A stretch of DNA of 64,000 bases from Treponema sp. OMZ 790 (GTDB lineage Bacteria > Spirochaetota > Spirochaetia > Treponematales > Treponemataceae): positions 2,728,001 to 2,792,000 of the forward strand of contig NZ_CP051201.1 in the NCBI RefSeq assembly GCF_024181285.1, read 5' to 3'. Below the pieces are notes generated by a model. It was not told the origin of the DNA. It was given only the letters and a program-made list of their open reading frames with translations, and searched no databases. The translations under genes were made by a program, and so were the position numbers. This document shows positions 50,899 through 60,795 of the stretch, piece by piece. How positions within the stretch are numbered: the first letter of the stretch is position 1; the number at the start of each line of letters is the position of its first letter.

Positions 50899-53800
50899 CC
50901 CCGTATTTTTATTGCAGAACCGTTGGCGGTTTTTTCTATTTCGATTTTTTGAGGGATGCGGGTTTTTAGTTCGCTGACGTGGGAAATTATTCCGACCATT
51001 CGGTTACCCCTTACTTCGTCGAGGATGCTGATGGCATTTTCAAGGCTGGCTTCATCGAGGCTGCCGAAGCCTTCATCTATAAACATTGAATCCAGCCTTA
51101 TGCCGCCGCTTCTTGTTTGAATGGAATCGGCAAGGCCGAGGGCAAGGCTGATTGAAACCATAAAGGTTTCTCCTCCCGAAAGGCTTGCTGTGGGACGGAT
51201 GCCGCCTGTGTAGGCATCATAAATTTCCATGTCCAATCCTGAAAGGTTGTTGCCCGAAAGCTCCTTACTCAGTTTTAAGACATAGCGGCCGCCGCTCATG
51301 CGTTCAAGGCGGGTGTTGGCATAGACGATTATTTCGCGTAAAAAGGCCGAGAGCATCCAGATATCGAATTTCAGTTTATACTTATTGCTGCCGTTTAAAC
51401 TTAAGGAAAGCTCGGTTATAAGCCGGGCTTCTTCGGCTCTTTGTTTTAATTCCGTTAAAAGATTTTGCCGTCTTTCAAAAAGGTCTTTGAGTTTGTCGAG
51501 AGAGCTTTTTACTTCCGTAAGGCGGTCTTGTTCTTCGTCAAGATTTTTTTGCAAGACTATAATTTCGTCTTCAATATTTTCGGGCGGAACAAAGGTTTTG
51601 CCTTCAAGATCTTTTTCGAGGCCGGAGGCGGAGTGTTCCAAGGTTATCTTTTCTTCTTTGAATTTCGTTACCGTTTCTTCAAAGCCGCCGATTTTTTCTT
51701 CAGGTAAAATAGAATCTAAAAGCTCATTTATTGAAGAAAACCCCTTTTGCTCAAGAGAGGTTTTTAAATTTTCTTCTTCTTCCAATAAGGTTTTTTCCCA
51801 TTTGGCCAACTGCTCCTGCCTTTGGATGAGCCCGGCCTTTATGCTTGTATGGCGGTCATTGCTTTCTTTGAGTCTTTCCTCATAGCCGCTTATTTTGCGG
51901 TCTGAGGCAAAAATCATTTCATTACAGCCTTCGATTGTGTCATCGATGTTTTCTTTTTGGATATCGGGGGGGATGGACTTAAAGGCATCATCGTATTGTT
52001 TTTTCTTTTCGTGGAGGATTGTGTTTAACTCGCTTTCTTTTATCTTGATATTTGTAAGGGCCTCGCTTAAGGCTTCCTTTTCATTTTGGATAGAAGAAAG
52101 TTTTTGCTCTAAATTTATTTTTGCGGTGTTTGCGGTTTGGGCTTCTTTTAAAAGGAGGTTATCTTTTTCGGCTTCCTTTGAGGCTTGCGGAAGGAGTTCT
52201 CCTATTGTTTTTTCTAAAGGCATTTCTTTAAAAATAAAAGCACCGGTTTTAAATTCTTCATTTAGGTTAAGAAAAGAACGGTCAAGCTCGTCCATTTGCT
52301 CTTTTTGCCAATCTGCATCTGTATTGCGGGCCGTGAGGCTGTTGTTGAGGTTTTCCCTGTCGTGATTAAACTTTTCGATGCTGCGTTCGCATTTTTGTAT
52401 TTTTTCGTCGAGGGAAAAAATACTTTCCGTATTTTCAACGGCCGGGGAAGGGTGATGGATTGAGCCGCAGACAGGGCAGGGTTCCCCGTCTTTTAAGTGA
52501 ACGGCAAAGGCGGATGCCTCTTGGTTTATTTCAAAATCTTTTTTTTCTTTTTTAAGTTTTTCAAAAAGCTCTTTTTCGATTTCGATGTCTTTTAACATTA
52601 ACTGTAAATCGTTGTAGTTTTTTTCGGCTGCGGCCTTATGAGTTGTGTAGAGCTTTGCCGCCTTTTCTTTTTTTGAAGCAATCTCAAAAAGCCTTTTTAG
52701 GTAAGAAAGTTTTTGGGACGAGGTTTCGGCCCTTTCTTTTCTGTTATCGAGCTCGCTGATTATTTCAAGATAGCCGGAAACCTTGTCCTTGATCTCCTGA
52801 ATATTCTTTTCGGTTTGAGCCAACTTTTCGGTCTTTTCTTTTTTTTGCAGAGAAAGTCCTTTTTTTTCGTATGATTTTTCTTCTATTTCTTTGTAAACCT
52901 CGGCGGCCCTTTTGAGACGGTCAAGATTTTGTTTTAGGGCGGCATTGTTTTCTTTTTCGGATTCGATATCTTTTTCTTGTGCTTTGAGAGCTTCCAAAAT
53001 TTCGGTTACGGAATTTAAGTCTTTTATCTTTTTTTCGATGTCGGTTTTATATTCGACTATGTTAGAGTTAAGTTTTTTTACGGAATCGGCAAGGCCTGTA
53101 AGCGAGGAGGCTCTGCGTGCCTTTTCGACAGCCTCTTCCATCATTTTTATATCGTTTTTATGAGCATTAAGATTTTCGAGCCTTGTTTTTATCGCTGTAA
53201 GCTCTTCCTTTTTTTCTTTGAGAACCTTTGCCTGCTCTTTTTCTGAGATTTTTGCCTCGATTTTTTTGGAAATTTGGTTGTAATTTTTTTTGATAAGCTC
53301 AATCTCTTTTTCAAATTCGCTCTTTTTTGAAGGATAGGAATCGGCATCGAATTCTTTGCCGAGGGCTTCAAGGGCATCTTCAATATTTTTTATCTTATAG
53401 GTCTCTGCTTTTTCCAGCTCCTTTAGGTTTTCCATTATTTGGGTATAGCGGGAAATCGGAAAAAGCTCCTCAAGAGTTTCCTTTTTTTGACTTGAATTTT
53501 CGCGCAAAAAGGCGGCGAATTCTCCTTGAGGCAGAAGGACAATGCGGGCAAATTCTTTTTCGTTTAAGTTTATTATGTTCAATATTTTTTTGTCCGTGTC
53601 CCGCTTATTTGTTGCGCTTAAGTCTTTCCAAGTTCGGCCGTCCCATTCGGCTAGGGCCGATTCTTCAGGGTTTTCGCTTTTTTTTCCGGGGCGTAAGAAT
53701 GGCAGCCGCCTAAAAATTTTGTATTTGGAGGGACCCATGGTAAAGATAAGCTCGACTTCGGCCGTTTCCTCTTCCGGCGCAAATTGGCTTCGGAGGCTGC

Positions 53801-53987
53801 GGGCAATTTGAGAGCGGCTTCCCAAGGGCTTTGAATAAAAGGCATAGGAGATTGCATCGAAGATGGTCGTTTTTCCGGCTCCTGTTTTGCCACATACCAA
53901 AAAGATAGAATCCATGAGGCTGAAATCTATTGTGTGAGTTCCGCGAAAGGGGCCTATATTGGTTAGTTTTAAAAGTTCGGGTTTCAA
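50895..53987 (-). CDS. sbcC: Exonuclease SbcC (ATPase subunit)
   Basis: SbcC, the Rad50-like ATPase, works with SbcD to cleave hairpins and protein-blocked DNA ends. The 1030-residue protein has a split ATPase: Walker A CGKTGAGKTTIFDAISYAFY near residue 33. Two long coiled coils (about 180-480 and 530-850) flank the zinc-hook CPVCGS near residue 500. The C-terminal part has SLSGGETFMVSISLALGLAD near 935 and Walker B LDSMFIDEGFGSLDE near 970. Translation begins at TTG 53987 with CGGAGG upstream. It lies 29 bases downstream of sbcD. A hairpin nuclease is notable in a genome this rich in hairpin elements. Confidence 0.94.
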   Translation of the reverse strand: MKPELLKLTNIGPFRGTHTIDFSLMDSIFLVCGKTGAGKTTIFDAISYAFYSKPLGSRSQIARSLRSQFAPEEETAEVELIFTMGPSKYKIFRRLPFLRPGKKSENPEESALAEWDGRTWKDLSATNKRDTDKKILNIINLNEKEFARIVLLPQGEFAAFLRENSSQKKETLEELFPISRYTQIMENLKELEKAETYKIKNIEDALEALGKEFDADSYPSKKSEFEKEIELIKKNYNQISKKIEAKISEKEQAKVLKEKKEELTAIKTRLENLNAHKNDIKMMEEAVEKARRASSLTGLADSVKKLNSNIVEYKTDIEKKIKDLNSVTEILEALKAQEKDIESEKENNAALKQNLDRLKRAAEVYKEIEEKSYEKKGLSLQKKEKTEKLAQTEKNIQEIKDKVSGYLEIISELDNRKERAETSSQKLSYLKRLFEIASKKEKAAKLYTTHKAAAEKNYNDLQLMLKDIEIEKELFEKLKKEKKDFEINQEASAFAVHLKDGEPCPVCGSIHHPSPAVENTESIFSLDEKIQKCERSIEKFNHDRENLNNSLTARNTDADWQKEQMDELDRSFLNLNEEFKTGAFIFKEMPLEKTIGELLPQASKEAEKDNLLLKEAQTANTAKINLEQKLSSIQNEKEALSEALTNIKIKESELNTILHEKKKQYDDAFKSIPPDIQKENIDDTIEGCNEMIFASDRKISGYEERLKESNDRHTSIKAGLIQRQEQLAKWEKTLLEEEENLKTSLEQKGFSSINELLDSILPEEKIGGFEETVTKFKEEKITLEHSASGLEKDLEGKTFVPPENIEDEIIVLQKNLDEEQDRLTEVKSSLDKLKDLFERRQNLLTELKQRAEEARLITELSLSLNGSNKYKLKFDIWMLSAFLREIIVYANTRLERMSGGRYVLKLSKELSGNNLSGLDMEIYDAYTGGIRPTASLSGGETFMVSISLALGLADSIQTRSGGIRLDSMFIDEGFGSLDEASLENAISILDEVRGNRMVGIISHVSELKTRIPQKIEIEKTANGSAIKIRG

Positions 53988-54016
53988 ATTTATTCCTCCG
54001 TCAAAATCTTAAAAGT

Positions 54017-55171
54017 TTACTCCGTAAACCGGTCCCTGCAAAGGCTTTTAAAAAGTTCTTGTTTTTTTGCTGAGGGTTCCTCATCTATTGCCTTTTCAAA
54101 AAGCATGAAGTTTTCAAAGATGACATCCTCGTCTTCGATGTTCTTTTTTAAGATATGAATTTGCTCATCTTCTTTTAATTCGGCTGCGACTGCCTCTTGG
54201 TGCAGATTTAAAAGATAGGGAAATTTTTGCTGCAAGAGGCTCATCGGGCTTTGAATAACGTCGGAGCCTGTAAGCTTTATTTCTAAAAAATCGTCCTTGT
54301 AGGCATCGAATTTATCGGTATTAAAAAAATCGAAAAAACTGCCCTCTAAGTGGGTCATTTTGCGTAAGGGTGTAATCGGAATTTTTTCTACCCGGACAGG
54401 GAAGCCTTGAGTTTTGCAGTCTATGTCGACGGATAAAACAACTTTTTCGATTGAACATTCATCGAAGGCATAGGTTAGAGGGGCTCCGGAATAGTAAATT
54501 CTGTCGGTAACCTTTTGCATTTTGTGTAAATGTCCCAAGGCTGTGTAGGTAAAAAAATCGAAGAGGGCCGGCGAAACATATTCCGCAGTACCTAAAAAAG
54601 CCCTTTCAGATGAGGAGCTTTCTCCGTTTAAGGTAAAAAGATGGGCAATCAAAACCGAAGGAATTGCCGGATCTACAGCCTCTTTTAAACGCCGGGAGGC
54701 TTCTTGAGCCATTTCTGCCTGAGAAGTCAATTTTAACTCCTCATTTTGCGCGGAAAATGAGCCTAAATGCAAAAAAGGCATCAAAAAAAATTGAACTTTT
54801 TCTCCATTTTGTGCTATAATGATAGGTGAGCATAAGTTGCCGGTTCCTGCAGCGATGTGAATATTACTCGAATTTAAAATTTGAGCACCGAAGGCGAGCC
54901 TTTCGGCGGAGTCATGGTTTCCGGGTATTATAAACACGGCTGTATCAGGGCAATCCCGATGGACGGCAGATAAAAATGAATCGAAGAGAGCTACATATTC
55001 TGAAGGAGGAATTGAGCGGTCGTATACGTCGCCTGCAATGATTAAGGCTGCATAATCGTCTTCTAAAAGAATTTTATGGATATCATCGAGCATCTTTTTC
55101 TGTCTTTCGGCTTGAGGAGCCTCGTATAGGCTTTTCCCCAAATGCAGATCGGCGGTATGCAAAATTTTCAT
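54017..55171 (-). CDS. sbcD: Exonuclease SbcD (Mre11-like nuclease subunit)
   Basis: A 384-residue metallophosphoesterase, the nuclease partner of SbcC. Metal-binding motifs in order: [13 protein letters not shown] at residue 1, [17 protein letters not shown] near 48, [15 protein letters not shown] near 85, IAHLF near 178, and ALGHLHKMQ near 215. The start at 55171 is fixed since the family begins with this motif. The frame runs upstream to 55324 only by overlap with the opposite strand gene. It is followed by sbcC on the same strand. Confidence 0.94.
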   Translation of the reverse strand: MKILHTADLHLGKSLYEAPQAERQKKMLDDIHKILLEDDYAALIIAGDVYDRSIPPSEYVALFDSFLSAVHRDCPDTAVFIIPGNHDSAERLAFGAQILNSSNIHIAAGTGNLCSPIIIAQNGEKVQFFLMPFLHLGSFSAQNEELKLTSQAEMAQEASRRLKEAVDPAIPSVLIAHLFTLNGESSSSERAFLGTAEYVSPALFDFFTYTALGHLHKMQKVTDRIYYSGAPLTYAFDECSIEKVVLSVDIDCKTQGFPVRVEKIPITPLRKMTHLEGSFFDFFNTDKFDAYKDDFLEIKLTGSDVIQSPMSLLQQKFPYLLNLHQEAVAAELKEDEQIHILKKNIEDEDVIFENFMLFEKAIDEEPSAKKQELFKSLCRDRFTE

Positions 55172-55216
55172 ACTTCTAATGTATGTGTATTTAAGGATTA
55201 TGTAAAGGACCTTAGA

Positions 55217-56740
55217 ATGAAAAACTACATAAAAATTGTTTTTGCTTTGTGCGGTATTGCTTTGGCGATAGGGATAGGAGGGGCAGCTTTTTTTATTGCT
55301 GCAAAACCTTCGTCGGATTTTCAACTCAGGACAGATTATTTGCTTGAGTACAGATTTTATCTTTCAAGTTTAAAGTCGGATATGTACAGGACTGCATGTA
55401 AGGACGGGGAATTTTCCGTTCAGAATTTTAAGGCGAAGATAAAAGAAACCGTTAATTCGTTTGAAAATTTAAAAAAACTTTCCGCAGCGGATAAAACCGA
55501 TTCCAACTTAAAGTTTGCATACAATGACTATGAAAATTCAAATAATAAGCTGTTTAAAAGCATAGAGGCTTGGAGGCAGGAGTTTGAACTTACAGGAGAT
55601 TCATCGGCAAGAACTTTTTTTCCTGTTTTAAAAGAATTTGATGCTGTGCAGACTAGCTTTGAAAGGCTTAAGAAAGAGTATAAGACCGGCTTTACACGAC
55701 AGGAAAAAAAAGCAAAAACTCTTGCTGCTTTTTTAATAGTTTTAGCTTGGGGAATAGGCGTATTTTTAACATGGCTTGTTTCTTCCATTATATATAAAAT
55801 TTACATTGAAAGAGAAAGAGCTAAGAAGGCAAAACTTAGGCTCCATCTAGGTCCCAAAACAGATAATAAGCAGACTTCATTTAATGAAGAACGGAATTCG
55901 ATTTCTGATGAAATTTTCAATAAAACCGTTCAGCAAAGTGCCGAAGAAGAAGGCGATAAAAACATATCGCAAAATTCCATTCAATCGGCTCCTTTCCAAA
56001 AATATTCTTATACACAAACCTCTTCTGCTGTTTCTGTAGAAGAATCGCCGGCTTATATCAAACTCCAAAACGACTATGCAGAGCTAAAAGCCATGTCCGA
56101 CGAACTAAATGAGGCTTATAATGAACTGCAAGAAAAACATAGTGAGCTTGGTTCCTCCTATAGAGAACTGCAAGAATCCTTTAAGCAAGGCGATGAAAAA
56201 AAGGCCGAAAAATGCGAAACGGTAAAATCCTTTTTGTCGGATATACAGATGGATGCTGCAGAAGCTCAAGAAGATGCTCAGGCAGCGCAAGAACTTGTTG
56301 AGACCTTCCAGGGCGGGCATAAACTTTTTAAATCTACTTATGAAAAAATTGTTCATATAAATCAAAGTATTTCGGATATACAGGAAATGGCGGAGGTTAT
56401 TGCAGGTATTGCCGAGCAAACAAAGATGCTCAGTATGAACGCCGCCATCGAAGCAGCCCATGCCGGAGATGCAGGAAAGGGTTTTGCGGTTGTAGCCGAA
56501 GAATTGGGCCGCTTGGCAACTGCTTCGGTAGAAAGCTCTGCCGGTATCGGAAAAACAGTAATTGAGGTGGTAAAAAATATTTCGTTTATGGCAAAAAGCA
56601 GTGAAGATTTGGATAAAGCCTTCAACGATATAAACATAAAAACAAATCAGGTTTATACAACAGTTATGAATTTTTCGGATAGAATGATTCAAACATTCCA
56701 AAAAACAGACAATGTTTTAAAAGGACTTGACACAATTTAA
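55217..56740 (+). CDS. Methyl-accepting chemotaxis-type protein
   Basis: A 507-residue protein: a membrane segment at residues 5-27, a helical periplasmic part (about 30-170) like four-helix sensors, and a second segment at 176-198. No clear HAMP follows. Then come a coiled-coil linker and a short signalling domain with [14 protein letters not shown] near residue 408, [15 protein letters not shown] near 423. The chemoreceptor tip is present, yet the cytoplasmic part is shorter than in the two other receptors of this window, so its role in a CheA array or another process is open. The start at 55217 has AAAGGAC. It is divergent from sbcD, the two starts being about 45 bases apart. Confidence 0.85.
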   Translation: MKNYIKIVFALCGIALAIGIGGAAFFIAAKPSSDFQLRTDYLLEYRFYLSSLKSDMYRTACKDGEFSVQNFKAKIKETVNSFENLKKLSAADKTDSNLKFAYNDYENSNNKLFKSIEAWRQEFELTGDSSARTFFPVLKEFDAVQTSFERLKKEYKTGFTRQEKKAKTLAAFLIVLAWGIGVFLTWLVSSIIYKIYIERERAKKAKLRLHLGPKTDNKQTSFNEERNSISDEIFNKTVQQSAEEEGDKNISQNSIQSAPFQKYSYTQTSSAVSVEESPAYIKLQNDYAELKAMSDELNEAYNELQEKHSELGSSYRELQESFKQGDEKKAEKCETVKSFLSDIQMDAAEAQEDAQAAQELVETFQGGHKLFKSTYEKIVHINQSISDIQEMAEVIAGIAEQTKMLSMNAAIEAAHAGDAGKGFAVVAEELGRLATASVESSAGIGKTVIEVVKNISFMAKSSEDLDKAFNDINIKTNQVYTTVMNFSDRMIQTFQKTDNVLKGLDTI

Positions 56741-56755
56741 CAATAATAGTATTAT
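56727..56755 (+). promoter_or_regulatory. Sigma-70 promoter of the GntR/ABC operon
   Basis: A perfect TTGACA (56727-56732), inside the last codons of the preceding gene, lies 17 bases from TATTAT (56750-56755). It gives a short leader to the GTG start at 56816. A GAGTAA/TTACTC dyad at about 56768-56786 follows and might be the GntR operator. Confidence 0.65.
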
Positions 56756-56815
56756 AGACAGATAGTAGAGTAATTTTTAGTTACTCAAATTCATTGTGTT
56801 TTGGAGGCTTTTTTT

Positions 56816-57172
56816 GTGAAAGTTGTATATGACCAAAATCGTCCGATATACTTACAAATAGTAGAAAAGATCAAATGTAAGATTGTGTATGGGGAGCTGA
56901 AACTGGGAGATAAAATTCCTTCAATGAGCGATATGGCCGTGGAAATGGATGTAAACCCTAATACTATGTTCAGGGTTTACAAACAACTTGAAAATGAAGG
57001 TATAACCGAATCTAAACGAGGTTTGGGCAGCTTTGTTGTAAATGAGGATGATCTAGTGATGCGGTTAACGGGAGAAATGGCTGATCAGATTATATTGCCT
57101 GCAATTGAAGGTTTACGGAATTTGAAATTTTCCGATGAACGAATAATCGAATCGATAAAAGCAAAGTTATAA
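56816..57172 (+). CDS. GntR-family transcriptional regulator (YtrA-like)
   Basis: A 118-residue short GntR protein. The winged helix reads RPIYLQIVEKIKCKIVYGEL, KLGDKIPSMSDMAVEMDVNP, NTMFRVYKQLENEGITESKR (residues about 8-70). The tail is a brief dimerising helix without a large effector domain, as in the YtrA subgroup that governs ABC-2 transporters. GTG 56816 is eight bases past TTTGGAGG. It is the first gene of an operon with ATPase and permease genes and probably represses it. Confidence 0.88.
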   Translation: MKVVYDQNRPIYLQIVEKIKCKIVYGELKLGDKIPSMSDMAVEMDVNPNTMFRVYKQLENEGITESKRGLGSFVVNEDDLVMRLTGEMADQIILPAIEGLRNLKFSDERIIESIKAKL

Positions 57173-57192
57173 TAAACCTTTAGGAGGAACAA

Positions 57193-57894
57193 ATGAGTAC
57201 AGTACTTGAAACGGAGCATTTAAAAAAAACATATTTGGGAAAAAAGACGGCTCTTTATGATGTAAGTTTAAAGGTTGAAAACGGAAGAATATACGGTCTT
57301 TTAGGACCGAACGGCTCAGGCAAAACAACCTTTTTGAAGATAATTGCAGGTCTCATAAAACCTACAGCAGGCAATTTTAAGGTATGCGGGAAAGAATTCG
57401 GCATAGATACAAAAAAGATTGTAGCCTTTTTGCCGGATAAAAATGTCGTATATCCTTGGATGACCTCTGAAGATGCCGTCAATTTTTATGCCGACTTTTT
57501 TGAAGACTTTGATAAAAACAAGGCCTTGGATATGCTGAAATTTATGAAGTTGGAGCCCAAGCAGACAGTAAAAACAATGTCCAAAGGTATGATCGAAAAA
57601 CTTAATCTAAGCCTTACCTTTTCGAGAGCTTCAAAACTGTATATTTTGGATGAACCGCTGGGAGGCACTGATCCTGTAGCCAGAGAGCAGATTATTAAAA
57701 CCATAATCAAAACATGGACTGAAGAAAGCGCTATCTTAATTACAACCCATCTGGTTTCGGATATAGAGCATGTATTTAACGATGTTTCCTTTTTAAAAGA
57801 AGGTGAAATCGTTTTGGAAGGTGATGCAGAAGATTTACGCAGCACCCGCGGAAAGTCTATCTATCAAATTTATCTTGATGTTTTTGGAGCATAA
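57193..57894 (+). CDS. ABC transporter ATP-binding protein
   Basis: A 233-residue ATPase: Walker A GLLGPNGSGKTTFLKIIAGL near residue 35, Q-loop LPDKNVVYPWMT, signature TMSKGMIEKLNLSLTFS near 138 (a SKGM variant of LSGGQ), Walker B LYILDEPLGGTDP, H-loop TTHLVSD. It fits ABC-2 exporters of the YtrB kind. TAGGAGG precedes the ATG. It lies between the GntR regulator and the permease, so all three are one transcription unit. Confidence 0.9.
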   Translation: MSTVLETEHLKKTYLGKKTALYDVSLKVENGRIYGLLGPNGSGKTTFLKIIAGLIKPTAGNFKVCGKEFGIDTKKIVAFLPDKNVVYPWMTSEDAVNFYADFFEDFDKNKALDMLKFMKLEPKQTVKTMSKGMIEKLNLSLTFSRASKLYILDEPLGGTDPVAREQIIKTIIKTWTEESAILITTHLVSDIEHVFNDVSFLKEGEIVLEGDAEDLRSTRGKSIYQIYLDVFGA

Positions 57895-57896
57895 AA

Positions 57897-58718
57897 ATGG
57901 GAAGAATTTTTAAATATGAAATAAGGCGAAGGCTGAATACTATTTTGATTTTAAGTGTAACCATGATTATTTTGTCAATCGGTTCAATAGTTCTTTTAGG
58001 AATTTTTAAAACTCCTTTCGGATCTATGAGCACAACAGGAGGCCTTTGGCTTGGGCTAACCTTTTTTGCCCTTATCTTTATACCCCTCGTAATGTTTTTT
58101 ACATGCAGTAACGGGCACATAGATGAACTTTTGTACAAAGATACAAACTATCTTATGCTGACCATTCCTATAAGAAGTGAATCTATACTGGGAGGCCGAA
58201 TTCTTGCAGGTTTTGTAGAATATTTAATATATACCCTCATTGCTGCCGTATTTTTTATAGTAATAGGAGCCCAGCAAACAGTGGTTTACGGATCGGCCGG
58301 CAGAAGTATCCTATCGGTTTTGGGAGATATATTCTATCAGATATTTGCACAGAATTTTCTTCCATTTCTTTACGGTGTTTTATTATTGGTTTCATCATTT
58401 TTACTTGTAGGAACGGTTTTTATGTTTGTTAAGGCTTTGACCCGTTCATTTATAAGAAAAAAGATGATGGCCCAAATTATTGCAGTTATTCTTTTTGTGT
58501 TAATTTTTGAAAGAGTTATGGCTTTCGGCACTTATTTAAGCAAAGAGTGGGATCTTGTGCAGTACATAGATCTAAGACTTGTATCATCTCAATATCAGCC
58601 TTTTGGACATATTCAGCCCATACCCGTCCATTTGGTTACAATAATTATGACCATACTTATTTCCGCCGGCTTTTTTGCGGCTACAAGTTGGTTGTTCAAT
58701 AAAAAAGTAGAACTGTAA
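57897..58718 (+). CDS. ABC-2 type transporter permease
   Basis: A 273-residue membrane protein with six hydrophobic stretches: ILILSVTMIILSIGSIVLLG, LWLGLTFFALIFIPLVMFFT, and further pairs to the end. It has no ATPase motifs. It begins two bases after the ATPase gene with GGAG upstream, so it forms the membrane partner. The substrate (drug, peptide or lipid) cannot be predicted. A GC-rich hairpin follows at 58731-58767. Confidence 0.85.
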   Translation: MGRIFKYEIRRRLNTILILSVTMIILSIGSIVLLGIFKTPFGSMSTTGGLWLGLTFFALIFIPLVMFFTCSNGHIDELLYKDTNYLMLTIPIRSESILGGRILAGFVEYLIYTLIAAVFFIVIGAQQTVVYGSAGRSILSVLGDIFYQIFAQNFLPFLYGVLLLVSSFLLVGTVFMFVKALTRSFIRKKMMAQIIAVILFVLIFERVMAFGTYLSKEWDLVQYIDLRLVSSQYQPFGHIQPIPVHLVTIIMTILISAGFFAATSWLFNKKVEL

Positions 58719-58730
58719 AATTAACAGCTA

Positions 58731-58767
58731 AGTAGGCGGGATGAGTACTATGAATTACCCGCCTACT
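58731..58767. terminator. Hairpin past the ABC-2 operon
   Basis: AGTAGGCGGG (58731-58740) and CCCGCCTACT (58758-58767) form a strong stem with a 17-base loop, but no T run follows. Termination is possible but not assured; an integron-like or other structural role cannot be excluded. Confidence 0.45.
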
Positions 58768-58808
58768 GTTGTATCGGTATAAATAGCGGGAGCAGATACA
58801 AGGCGCGT

Positions 58809-58858
58809 GCAAAAAACACCCGCAGGCGTATTATAATACGTCGAGGACTGTTTTTTGC
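58809..58858. repeat. Long nested inverted repeat
   Basis: GCAAAAAACA (58809-58818) pairs with TGTTTTTTGC (58849-58858) and encloses the perfect 14-base palindrome CGTATTATAATACG (58827-58840). It lies next to the composite hairpin element and looks like a separate module of the same repeat region. Confidence 0.6.
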
Positions 58859-58879
58859 TAAGCAACGCAGTAGATGCCT

Positions 58880-58972
58880 GATGAAAAATGTACTTCCTTG
58901 TACATTTTTCATCTTAGAGTTTTGCTCCCGCAAAACTCTCGGGGGCTTAAAACCACCGCCGTCCATGGCGGT
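58880..58972. repeat. Composite multi-hairpin element, reverse copy of the 39.9-kb element
   Basis: Three hairpins: GATGAAAAATGTAC (58880) with GTACATTTTTCATC (58900); AGAGTTTTGC (58916) with GCAAAACTCT (58930); ACCGCC (58955) with GGCGGT (58967). The order is the reverse of 39879-39970 and the first module is almost identical, so the elements are homologous copies in opposite orientation. It lies between two convergent genes. Confidence 0.75.
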
Positions 58973-58998
58973 ACATTACTGCCCGCATATTTAAAAGC

Positions 58999-60738
58999 CT
59001 ATGCCGACCAGGCTTCACTTTCTTTCTGTAGTCTATACATCCTCGGATACGATGAGTTTCCTTTCATCAATTCCTCGTGTGTACCAATTTCTTCTATTTT
59101 GCCTTCTTTTAAAACGACTATCTTATCGGCATTTTCTATGGTGCGCAAACGGTGAGCGATTACGATAACGGTTTTGTTTTCGACAAGCTTTGTCAAAGCC
59201 TCTTGAATGAGGGTTTCGTTTTCGGGGTCGAGGGCTGCGGTTGCTTCATCAAGGAGAATGATGGGCGCATCCTTTAAAAGCGCGCGCGCAATCGAAAGCC
59301 TCTGCCTCTCTCCGCCTGAAAGAGTGTAACCGTTTTCGCCGATAACCGTGTCATAGCCTTGCGGCAGCTTTTCGATAAAATCATGACAGCGCGCAGCCTT
59401 TGCAGCGGCAAGTACCTGCTCTCTTGTTGCATCCTTATTTCCGACAAGGATATTGTTGTACACAGTATCGTTAAAGAGGACGACATCTTGAAACACAATC
59501 GAAAAAGCGGATAAAAGCGTTTCAGGGTCTATGGTAGAAACATCTACACCGCCGACACGAACTGTTCCTGAAGCAAGATCCCAAAAGCGCGCCGCAAGGC
59601 GGGCAATCGTGGACTTGCCGCAGCCTGAATGTCCGACGAGGGCGGTGATTTCTCCCTGCTTGGCGGTAAAGCTGATATTGCTTACCGTGTCGCGCTCGGC
59701 ATCATCATTATACGAAAACGAAACATTATCATATTGAATATCGTAGCCGTTAGGATTGAATGTTTCGCTTCCCGCCTGCTTAGGATAGTTGACAATTTCC
59801 AACTGACGCTCTACCGCCGTACGCGAAAAAAAGAATTCGCCGAGCATCATAAAGACTGCCGTAAGCGGCTCAAAGATTCTTCCTGCAATCAGCAAGAAAA
59901 CAAGGTAGGTAAAAAGCGGAAGACTTCCTTGTGCATATAAAACTGCACCGACCGCAATGACAAGCGGGAAACCGAAGCGCACCACGATGATAGAACCTAT
60001 CATCACCACTCCGGTAAACAATTCTGCTTTTACCGCTTCTTTGGTGCTGAATGCGATACGGTCTTTTACCGCCTGCACATAATCATCTTTTTTGTCGGAA
60101 GACTTGAGTACCTTAATATTGTCGAGCATTTGCTGAATGGAATTGTAAATACCGAAAAGGATACTGTTCATCTGAACGCCGAAGCGGCGCGATTGTTTAC
60201 GCGACATATAGACAAGAAAAAACCCGATTGCAGAACAGGTAAAGAGCGTAAGGGTCATGCGCCAATCGAAAAAGGCGAGCATCACGGCCGATATAATAAT
60301 TGAAGCAATAGCTCCGAATAAGTCGGCACCCGTATGCCCGATAGCGTGTTCTATCGTCGTGACGTCGTTTAAAAGCGTTGCCGTTAAATCGGATAAGTCC
60401 TTTTTACCGAAATATGAAAGCGGCAGTTTTCGAATGTTTTCAGCAAGAGAGATACGCACATTTGCCGACTCTTCATAACAGGTATTAAATGTTTTGCGGT
60501 ACTTGAGTTTTTCAATTAAGAACAGCACAAGAATAATGAGTAAAGACAAGCCTGCAAACAGCCACGGATTAAGGGGCGCAGTAGTTTCTCCTTGAAGCGG
60601 TTTTAAAAGTTCCTGCAAAGCATAAAATGAAAGACCGAGCGGTACAATCAAAAACAAATTTCCAAAGGTCGCAAGAGCGGATGCCTTATTTAAATCCCGT
60701 GCTCCCTTGTCCGACAAAGCAAAATAATCCTTTAACAT
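58999..60738 (-). CDS. ABC transporter ATP-binding/permease protein
   Basis: A 579-residue half-transporter with six membrane segments (about 15-310) and an ATPase domain: Walker A GHSGCGKSTIARLAARF near 360, Q-loop IVFQDVVLFN, signature LSGGERQRLSIARA near 468, Walker B IILLDEATAALDPE, H-loop IAHRLRT. The start at 60738 follows AAGGAGAAGTT. It is the last gene of a run with a methyltransferase gene and the frameshifted ABC gene upstream, and the two ABC proteins would normally make a heterodimer. Substrate unknown. Confidence 0.9.
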   Translation of the reverse strand: MLKDYFALSDKGARDLNKASALATFGNLFLIVPLGLSFYALQELLKPLQGETTAPLNPWLFAGLSLLIILVLFLIEKLKYRKTFNTCYEESANVRISLAENIRKLPLSYFGKKDLSDLTATLLNDVTTIEHAIGHTGADLFGAIASIIISAVMLAFFDWRMTLTLFTCSAIGFFLVYMSRKQSRRFGVQMNSILFGIYNSIQQMLDNIKVLKSSDKKDDYVQAVKDRIAFSTKEAVKAELFTGVVMIGSIIVVRFGFPLVIAVGAVLYAQGSLPLFTYLVFLLIAGRIFEPLTAVFMMLGEFFFSRTAVERQLEIVNYPKQAGSETFNPNGYDIQYDNVSFSYNDDAERDTVSNISFTAKQGEITALVGHSGCGKSTIARLAARFWDLASGTVRVGGVDVSTIDPETLLSAFSIVFQDVVLFNDTVYNNILVGNKDATREQVLAAAKAARCHDFIEKLPQGYDTVIGENGYTLSGGERQRLSIARALLKDAPIILLDEATAALDPENETLIQEALTKLVENKTVIVIAHRLRTIENADKIVVLKEGKIEEIGTHEELMKGNSSYPRMYRLQKESEAWSA

Positions 60739-60795
60739 AACTTCTCCTTTGTTTGACAACCGAAAAAATATCAATTTTTGAGGGCGTCAAACACC

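Noticed and set aside
51385..52365. Long plus-strand frames opposite sbcC rich in Ser/Phe/Leu
   Set aside because: They are complements of the Glu/Lys-rich coiled coil of SbcC, not genes.
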